Assembly: GCF_963259705.1 (NCBI RefSeq) | Contig: NC_081844.1 | Coordinates: 35,591,341 to 35,655,340 of the forward strand | DNA length: 64,000 nucleotides | Reading direction: 5' to 3' | DNA from: Myotis daubentonii | Taxonomy: Eukaryota; Chordata; Mammalia; Chiroptera; Vespertilionidae | In this document: positions 56,687 to 64,000 of the stretch, one piece after another | Position numbering within the stretch: position 1 is the stretch's first letter | How the letters are laid out: each line of letters starts with the position of its first letter | Notes under the pieces: model-generated | What the model was told of the DNA's origin: nothing | What the model saw: the letters and a program-made list of their open reading frames with translations, nothing else | Databases searched by the model: none | Translations under genes and position numbers: made by a program

Positions 56687-57411
56687 CTAGGGGCCTGGTG
56701 CACGAAATTCGTGCACTGGGTGTGTGTGTGTGGGGGGGTGTCCCCCAGCCCAGCCTGCCCCCTCTCACATACTGGGAACCCTCAGGCGTTGACCCCCATC
56801 ACCCTCCAATCGCAGGATCGGCCCCTTGCCTCTGAGAGAGGGGTCAGGCCTAGGCAGGGGACCCTCATTTCCCCCCATCACTGGTTCTGCCCCCAGTGGG
56901 CCCGGGCAGCGGGGACCCACAGCTGCAGCGGCCCCGCGATCGTGGGCTCCGCTTTAGGCCCAGGCAAGGGGCCCCTAGCTCCTGGGACTGCCAGCTTCGA
57001 CCGTGCCCAGCTCCCATCGCTGGCTCCACCCCTACTTCCTGCTATCACTGGCCAGGGCGGAAAAGGCACCTGATTCTCCGATCATGGCTGGGGGGCGGTG
57101 CAAAGGCGGCCCCAGGGCCGCCTTTGCACTGCCCCCCAGCTCTTAGCTCCCCCCTGGGTTTCCGATCACTGTCAGTGGCAGGGGGCTTCTTCCTGCTTTC
57201 CCTTTCGCCTCCCTGCATCGTGCCTACATATGCAAATTAACCGCCATCTTGTTGGCAGTTAACCGCCATCTTGTTGGCAGTTAACTGCCAATCTTAGTTG
57301 GCAGTTAACTGCCAATCTTAGTTGGCAGTTAATTTGCATATAGCCCTGATTAGCCAATGAAAAGGGTATCGTCGTACGCCAATTACCATTTTTCTCTTTT
57401 ATTAGTGTTGA
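56687..57411 (-). mobile_element. HeliBat-type Helitron, 5' member of a head-to-tail pair
   Basis: Minus strand starts TCAACACTAATAAAAGAG and ends GTGCACGAATTTCGTGCAC, then CTAG at 56690-56687. Host T is 57412. It is the same subfamily as 6170-7374, but with about 480 bp less interior and fewer units of the palindromic 24-bp repeat (57253-57332). Confidence 0.92.
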
Positions 57412-57539
57412 TTTTACAGTATCAAAACCTAGAAATTAACATTGATACAATGAACAGACCTTATAGTTCACCAGTTTTTACATGTGTTCATTTTTATTTG
57501 TGTGTATATGCAAATGTACATGTGTGTAGTCTTTGCAAT

Positions 57540-57930
57540 TTTATCACGTATAAATTGATGTAGCCACTGCTACAATTAAGAAACAGAACTGTTTTATCAC
57601 CACCAAGGAATTCCCTCTCCTCTCCCTTCCTAATCCCAAGCAGCCACTCATTTGTTCTCTATCTCTGTAATTTTTGTCATTCCAAGAATGTTATATACAA
57701 GTAAATAGGGTTATACAATATGTAATTTTTTGAGATTAGCTTTTTTTCATTTAAGTTCCATCCAAGTTGTTACAGGTATCAATAGTCATTATTTTTAATT
57801 ACTGAGTACTATTCCAATATAGAGATGCACCACATCTATTGAAGGACATTGGGTTGTTTCTAATTCTTTGCAATTACAAATAAAGCTGTTGAGAAAATTA
57901 ATGAACAGTTTTTTGAGTAGACATAACTTT
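57540..57930 (-). mobile_element. Old L1 3' end, antisense
   Basis: ccaccaaggaattccctctc, agttccatccaagttgttac and gggttgtttctaattctttg follow antisense L1 3' text. Confidence 0.6.
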
Positions 57931-58406
57931 TCTACCAACATTTTGAACTTGAACTTCTAGCTTCCAGAAATGTGAAATAATGAACTTACGTTGTTTAAGC
58001 CACTCAGTTTGTGTGATACTTTGTTATGGAAGCCTCAGCAAACTAATAAAGTGTATGTCCATTCATTTATTCCTATCTTCCTTGACTTTCATCAGGGTTT
58101 TATACAAGTTCTATACTTGTTTTGTTGGATTTATATGTGTTTGAGTGTTTTTAGTGATTTTAAATGTATTGTTTAAGTTAGTTCCCAAATGCTAATTATA
58201 TAGAAAAATACAATTTTAAAATATTTTTCTCATACCCTACAACCTTGCTGAACTCAATTGTTAGTTCTAGGTGTTCTTTTGTAGATTATTTGGGATGTTC
58301 TGTGTAGACAGTAATATCATCTGCAAGTAGAGACAGTTTTCTTTTTCCAGTCTCTACATCTGTTATTTCCTTTTCTTTAATTCTGCTGGTAGGACTTCCA
58401 GTACCA

Positions 58407-58800
58407 TCCTATATAATAAAAGGCAAATATGCAAATTGATCAAATGGTAGAAAGACTGGTCACTATGACATGCACTAACCACCAGAGGGCAGACACTTAA
58501 CACTGGACCTGCCCCCTGGTGGTCAATGCACTCCCACAGGGGGAGTGCCGCTCAGCCAGAAGCTGGTTTCACGGCTGGCAAGTGCAGCAGCAGTGGAGGG
58601 AGCTTCTCCCACCTCCGCTGCAGTGCTAAGGATGTCCGACTGCTGGCTGAGGCCTGCTCCCTGTGGGATCAGGCATAAGCCATCAGTTGGGCATCCCCCG
58701 AGGGCTCTCGGACTTCGAGAGGGTGCAGGCCAGGCTGAGGGGGACCTCCCCTCCCCCCCCCACCCCCCCAGTGCACGAATTTCATGCACCGGACCTCTAG
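58407..58800 (+). mobile_element. Non-autonomous Helitron, first of a head-to-tail pair
   Basis: Starts TCCTATATAATAAAAGGC after host A (58406) and ends gtgcacgaatttcatgcac, then cggacctCTAG at 58800. The next Helitron starts at 58801 with no spacer. Confidence 0.93.
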
Positions 58801-59037
58801 TCTATATATACAAAAGCCTTAGTGACCCTTCAACCAGTACTATGATGCACACTGACCACCAGGGGGCAGACAGTCAATGCACAGGTATGGAAACATGGAA
58901 CAGACTGATTAATCTGGCCTGCAGGAATTGAGCTGAAATCAGCAATCCAACATCCCCAAAGGGTTCTGGATTGCGAGAGGGTGCAGGCCAGGTCGAGGGA
59001 CCCTACTGGTGCACAAATCCGTGCACCGGGCCTCTTG
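58801..59037 (+). mobile_element. Short Helitron, second of a head-to-tail pair
   Basis: Starts TCTATATATACAAAAGCC and ends GTGCACCGGGCCTCTTG at 59037 before host T. The terminal CTAG is mutated to CTTG. Hairpin gtgcacaaatccgtgcac. Confidence 0.85.
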
Positions 59038-60029
59038 TATTGAAAGAGATCAGTGAGAGCAGGCATCTGTCTGTCCCTTGTTTCCAATCTTATGAGTAAG
59101 AATTCAGTGTGTCACTATTAAGTATGATGTTAACTATAACGTTTTTGTAGATGTACCTTATTGAGTTGAGTACGTTACCGTCTAATTCTAGTTTGCTGAA
59201 AACTTTTAAAATCATGAATGCTATTTCTGCATCATTTGGTATGATTATGTGATTTTTGTCAGCTTGTTAATTTGGTGGATTACATTGATTGACTTTGAAT
59301 ATTGAGTCAGCCTTGACTTTGTGGAACAAACCCTACTAGGATGGGGTATATAATGCTTTTAATATATTTTTGGATTTGATTTGTTACTATTTTAAGGATT
59401 TTTGCATGTATGTTCATGTGGGGTATTGGTTTGTAGTTTTCTTCTTTTGTACTATCTTTGTTTGGCTTTAATACTAATCCTGGCTTCATATAATTAGTTG
59501 AGATTAATTCTCTGCTATTTTCTGGAAGAGATTGTTTAGAATTGGTATTAATTCTTCTTTGAATGTTGGTTAGATTTTACCAATGAAATCATCTGGCCTG
59601 TGCACTTCTTTTTCAAGAGATTTTAATCTACAAATTCAATTTCTTTAATAGTTATAGGACTACTCAGATTATCAGTTTTATCTTAGGTGAGTTTTGATAG
59701 TTTGTGGCTTTTGAGGAACTGGCCCACTTCATTTAAATTATCTAGATTAGGTATATATAGTTATTTATATTATTTCCTTATCTTCTTAATGTCTGCAGAG
59801 ACTCCAATGACATCCTTTCTTTCATTCTTGATATTGGTAATTTGTATTTCTCATTTTTCTTTGTCAGTCTTGCTAAAGCTTATAAATTTTATTGATATTT
59901 TCAAAGTGATTTTTTTCTATTTTTCTGTTTTTAGTTTCATTTATTTATTTTCTTTATTTTCTTCCTATTTGCTTGCTTTTCATTTATTTTGTTCCTTTTC
60001 GCTATTATAAATAATCCTGCTCTGCTATG

Positions 60030-60950
60030 AGCATTCATATATAAATTTTTTTATTTTTTTATCTTTAATTTCTTTATTAGTTAAGGTATTACAAATGTGT
60101 CCTCATCCCCCCATTAACCTCCAACCTCCCCCCACACACACACTCATGCCATATATAAATTTTTGCTTAGACACCATTTTTAATTCTTTTGGGTATGTAC
60201 ACAGGAGTGGAATTATCGAATCATTTGGCAGTTCTATGTTTAACCTCTTGAAGAATCACCACACTCTTTTCCATAGTGGGTGCCTCATTTTACATTTTCA
60301 TAAACAATGTATAAGGGTTTCAGTTTCTCCACAGCCTTTCAACACTTTTATTTTTAAATTATAGCTATCCTACTGGGTGTGCTATGGTGTTTTGAGTTAA
60401 ATTTCCTTAATGACTGATGATATTGAGCATCTTTTTATGTGTTTATTAGTCATTGTATAACTTCTTTACAGAAATGTCTGTTCATGTTTTTGGCCCATTT
60501 AAAAAATTGGGTTGTCTTTTTTGGGTTGAGTTATAGGAATTCTTTATGTATTCTGGATACTAGACCCTTATCAGATAGCTGATTTACAAATATTTTCTTC
60601 CATTCTGAGGTTTGTCTGTTCACACTCCTGATAGTGCCCTTTAATATACAAAAGGTTTTCATTTTGAATTTGATTTTGATGAAGTCCAATTTATCTAATT
60701 TTTCTTTTGTGCTTTTGGTATCCTATCTAAGAAACCATTGCTAAATCCAGGGTCATGAAACTTCTAAAAGTTTCATAGATTTTGCTCTTATAGTTAGGCC
60801 TTTGATGCATTTAGAATTAATTTTTATATATGGTATATATGGTGTAAAGCACAAGGATCCAACTTTATTCTTTTGCATGTGAATTTTGTCTATAGCCTCA
60901 CAAGACCGCCAAAGTTATGATGGTTTCTCATTTTTCTAGCATTAGCCTAG
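60030..60950 (-). mobile_element. L1 fragments, antisense
   Basis: A short bat-L1-like 3' end (60050-60140, C-rich with CACACA) is followed by antisense 3'UTR text (ccatagtgggtgcctcattt) and ORF2-end text (ctgatagtgccctttaatat). Boundaries between the pieces are not resolved. Confidence 0.6.
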
Positions 60951-60952
60951 GC

Positions 60953-61104
60953 CAGTGGTCGGCAAACTGCAGCCCCTTGAGTGTGGCTCTTCCACAAAAT
61001 ACCACGTGCGTGCGCACACATACAATGCGATTGAAACTTCGTGGCCACACTCAAGGGGCCAAAGAGCCACATGTGGCTCTCGAGCCGCAGTTTGCCGACC
61101 ACTG
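60953..61104 (+). mobile_element. hAT MITE (CAGTGGTCGGCAAACT family)
   Basis: Inverted termini CAGTGGTCGGCAAACTGC and GCAGTTTGCCGACCACTG. The duplication gcctaggc (945-952 of this kilobase, and 61104-61111) overlaps the terminal G by one base. Nearly palindromic; the interior carries gcgtgcgcac. Confidence 0.9.
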
Positions 61105-61129
61105 CCTAGGCAAATTTGATTCTCAGCTT

Positions 61130-61347
61130 ATTTTCATATATTTTATTAATTATTTTACAGAGAGGAAAGGAGAAGGATAGAAAGTCAGAAACATCGATGA
61201 GAGAGAAACATTGACCAGCTGCCTCCTGCACACCTCCTACTGGGGATGTGCCCGCAACCAGGGTACATGCCCTTGACCAGAATCGAACCTGGAACCTTTC
61301 AGTCCGCCGGCCAATGCTCTATCCACTGAGCCAAACCAGTTAGGGCA
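61130..61347 (-). mobile_element. VES SINE
   Basis: Minus strand starts GCCCTAACTGGTTTGGCTCAG. The duplication attctcagctt lies at 61119-61129 and 61348-61358. Confidence 0.92.
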
Positions 61348-61495
61348 ATTCTCAGCTTCTTGCCTTATGCCCAGATTCAACAAATGCCTCCTTGGAAATG
61401 TGGTTGTGCTAATCAGGCCACCTCACTATGCTTCCCTGCTCTCTTGATTCTTGGTCTCTCTAGTTCTTTTCCTTCAGTAGTTCTCTAATAGCTTT

Positions 61496-61741
61496 TTTTT
61501 TTTTAGTCCTCACCTGAAAATATTTTTCCATTGATTTTTAGAGAAAGTGGAAAAGAGAGGGAAAGAGAAATTCGATGTAGGAGAAACACATTGATTGGTT
61601 GCCTCCTGTACACACCCCAACCAGGGCCTGGGCCAGAGTGGAGCCTGCAACCAAGATATGTTCCCTTGGCTGGAATCAAACCTGGGATGCTTAGGTCTGC
61701 AGGCTGACGCTCTATCCACTGAGCCAAACCTGCTAGGGCCC
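61496..61741 (-). mobile_element. tRNA-derived SINE, older bat subfamily
   Basis: Minus strand starts GGCCCTAGCAGGTTTGGCTCAG. The tail contains the complement of ttttccattgatttttagag. The duplication aatagcttt lies at 61487-61495 and 61742-61750. Confidence 0.87.
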
Positions 61742-61829
61742 AATAGCTTTAAAAATATTTTTTTAAACTTTTTTTTTCTGGATTTTCAAGCTGGTTTTTT
61801 TTTTCTTTTTTTAAGTTTGCTCTGAAAGA

Positions 61830-62051
61830 AGTAGAGATTCTTTTTATATTTTTATTGATTTCAGAGAGGAAAGGAGAGGGAGAGAGAGATGGAAACATCA
61901 GTGATGAGAGAGAATCATTGATTGGTTGCCTCCTGTACACCCCACACTGGGGATCAAGCCTGCAATCCAGGCATGTGCCCTGACTAGGAATCGAACCATG
62001 ACCTCCTGATTCATAGCTCGATGCTCAACCACTGAGCCACGCCAGCCCGGC
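61830..62051 (-). mobile_element. VES-like SINE
   Basis: Minus strand starts GCCGGGCTGGCGTGGCTCAG, with full body and A/T-rich tail. No convincing duplication. Confidence 0.85.
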
Positions 62052-62189
62052 TAAATCTGTTCTTGATGGATGCATTGGTTTAACACAAACTACTACTTCA
62101 TACCTGGAAGTGATAGTAACATATAGTTTATTGCCACAAATAGTTTATTGTTATACTGGTATATTGGTTCTCACATCCATTATCCAGTT

Positions 62190-64000
62190 AACTTCTTTTT
62201 AAATTGAATCTTTATTGTTGAGAGTATTATATATATCCCCTTTCCTCCCCCCATTGACCCCTTTTAGCCTGCCCCTGCTTCCCCCCCACCCCCCCACACA
62301 CACCCCAGGCCTTTACCATCCTATTGTCTGTGTCCATGGATTATGCATATATGCATACAAATTCTTTGGTTGATCTCTTCCCACCCACCCACCTACCCTC
62401 CCCCGCCTTCTCTCTGAGATTCTGCACTTTGTTCTATGCTTCTATGTCTCTGGATCTGTTTTGTCCATCAGTTTATTTTGTTCATTAGATTCCACATATA
62501 AGTGAGATCATGTGATACTTATCTTTCTCTGACTGGCTTACTTCATTTAGCATAATATTCTCCAGGTCCCTCCATGCTGTTTCAAAGGGTAAAAGATCCT
62601 TCTTTTTTACTGCTGCATAGTATTCTGTGGTATAAATGTATCACAGCCTTTTAATCCACTCATCTACTTGGGCTATTTCCAGATCTTAGCTATTGTAAAT
62701 TGTGCTGCTAAGAACATAGGGGTGCATACATTCTTTCTGATTGGTGTTTCAGATTTCTTAGGATATAGTCCTAGATGTGGGATCACTGAGTCAAATGTAA
62801 GTTCCATATTTCATTTTTTGAGGAAACTCCGTACTGTTTTCCATAATGGCTGCACCAGTCTGCATTCTCATCAGCAATGTACTAGTCTTCATATCCTCAC
62901 CAGCACTAGTTATTTGTTGACTTGTTTATGATAGCCATTCTGACAAGTGTGAAGTGATACCTCATTGTTGTTTTTATTTGCATCTCTCTGATGATCAGTG
63001 ACTTTGAGCATTTTTTCATATGTCTCTTGGTCATCTGTATGTCCACTTTGGATGTCTATTTAGTTCCTTTGCCCATTTTTTAATTGGATCATTTGTCTTC
63101 CTTTTGTTCAATTGTATGAGTTCCTTATATATTTTGGATTTTAACCCTTTATCAGATGTATCATTGGTAAAAATGTTCTCCCATACAGTGGGCTCCCTTT
63201 TCATTTTGTTGATGGTTTCTTTTGCTGTGCAGAAGCTTTTTATTTTGGTGTAGTCCAATTTGCTTATTTTTTCCTTAGTTTCCTTTGCCCTAGGACAGTG
63301 GTCGGCAAACTGCGGCGCGCGAGCCACATGCGGCGTGTGAGCCACATGCGGCTCGCGAGCCTCATGCGGCTCTTTGGCCTCTTGAGTGTAGCCACGAAGT
63401 TTCAATCGCACTGTATGTGCGCGCCCGCACGTGGTATTTTGTGGAAGAGCCACACTCAAGAGGCCGCAGTTTGCCAACCACTGCCCTAGGAGATGTATCT
63501 GTAAACATATTGCCATGAGAGATATCTGAGATTTTGCTGCCTATGGTTTCTTTTGGGATTTTTATAGTTTCACGACTTACATTTAAGTCCTTTATCCATT
63601 TTGAGTTTGCTAGTATTCTTGTGTAAGGTGTAAATTGGTGATCTAGTTTCATTTTTTTGCATGTATCTGTCCAATTTTCCCATCATCATTTATTGAAGAG
63701 ACTGTATTGACTCCAATGTATGTTCTTACCTTCTTTGTCAAATATTAATTGAGCATAATGGCTTGGGTTGATTTTTGGGTCTCTGTTCTGCTCCATTGAT
63801 CTATATGTCTGTTCTTGTGCCAGTACCAGGCTGTTACAGTGGCTTTGTAGTATAACTTGATATCTGGTATTGTGATTCCTCCAACTTTGTTGTTCTTTTT
63901 CAAGATTGCTGGGCAATTCGGGGTCTTTTTTGGGTCTCGAGTATTTGTTCTAGATCTGTGAAATATGCCGTTGGTAGTTTAATAGGGATTGCATTGAATC
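62190..64000 (-). mobile_element. Younger L1, antisense, 3' end through ORF2, runs off the window
   Basis: Minus strand from the right edge is L1 ORF2. The peptide [20 protein letters not shown] + [11 protein letters not shown] + [29 protein letters not shown] is the ORF2 C-terminal region. It then runs into a 3'UTR ending in a C-rich block and attgaatctttattg near 62190. ORF2 is interrupted by the hAT at 63296-63483 and by stops. The better conservation suggests a later insertion than the other L1 pieces. Confidence 0.85.
63296..63483 (+). mobile_element. hAT MITE inserted in L1 ORF2
   Basis: Starts CAGTGGTCGGCAAACTGCGG and ends CCGCAGTTTGCCAACCACTG. A perfect 8-bp duplication ccctagga lies at 63288-63295 and 63484-63491. 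The left half has three successive gagccacatgcggc units. Confidence 0.95.

Larger units (their letters stand above)
58060..60030 (-). mobile_element. L1 ORF2 remnant, antisense, split by two Helitrons
   Basis: Minus-strand peptides are L1 reverse-transcriptase text: at 59307-59489 KEENYKPIPHMNIHAKIL then IYPILVGFVPQSQG, the N-terminal part of the RT domain. Multiple stops break the frame. Helitrons at 58407-59037 interrupt it. It is an inactive retrotransposon, not a cellular gene. Confidence 0.8.
41534..64000 (+). other. FZD3: FZD3 intron after the first coding exon (to window end)
   Basis: At least 22.5 kb of intron. It holds a SINE, three MIRs, a coding-remnant hAT, a 3-kb Helitron cluster, two further Helitron pairs, a tRNA-half retroposon and long antisense L1 segments. 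49090-50420, 50650-51320, 52240-53120 and 53380-54850 show no feature I recognise beyond homopolymer and (GT)n tracts (53052-53074). The large second FZD3 coding exon would give a long open frame, and none is present. Confidence 0.8.

Noticed and set aside
59307..59489. Reverse-transcriptase frame as a cellular gene
   Set aside because: It is a short surviving piece of a broken L1 ORF2.

Overview
This is mammalian nuclear DNA. Its repeat content points strongly to a vesper bat (Vespertilionidae, such as Myotis, Eptesicus or Pipistrellus). About thirty VES-type tRNA-derived SINEs are present. So are several HeliBat-type Helitrons, many short hAT elements including a SPIN copy, and a Tc1/mariner-like MITE. 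Recent Helitron and hAT activity at this level is a known peculiarity of vesper bats among mammals. The species call is inference; no database search was possible.

Two genes are visible, arranged head to head. FBXO16 (minus strand) occupies the left part. Its start-codon exon is at 23097-23195, a 36-nt micro-exon at 15432-15467, and an exon entering the F-box at 3959-4165. All three are phase 0 with canonical splice sites, and together they give residues 1-114 without a break. A candidate untranslated first exon and promoter lie at about 27.7-27.9 kb. FZD3 (plus strand) starts from a large CpG island at about 31.2-32.3 kb. A donor at 31623 probably ends a non-coding first exon, and the first coding exon is at 41345-41533 (63 codons: signal peptide and start of the Wnt-binding cysteine-rich domain). 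The remaining FBXO16 exons would lie left of the window and the large FZD3 exon to the right.

Layout: 1-27.7 kb, FBXO16 introns filled with SINEs, old L1, MIR, one MaLR LTR, hAT elements and two Helitrons; 27.9-31.2 kb, short intergenic interval; 31.2-32.3 kb, FZD3 CpG island; 31.6-41.0 kb, FZD3 5' intron with a SPIN element and one Helitron; 41.5-64 kb, FZD3 intron with a 3-kb Helitron cluster (46.0-49.1 kb) containing a large inverted repeat, a hAT with a transposase remnant, two head-to-tail Helitron pairs, a retroposed tRNA-Lys 5' half, and long antisense L1 sequence running off the right edge.

The strongest observations are the tRNA-half retroposition with a perfect 15-bp target duplication, the inverted pair of composite Helitrons, a Helitron insertion whose empty site is present elsewhere in the window, the uniform nnnTAnnn target sites of the hAT copies, and a 38-bp exact patch shared by an L1 fragment and a SINE. 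I saw no CRISPR array, functional RNA gene or intact transposase.
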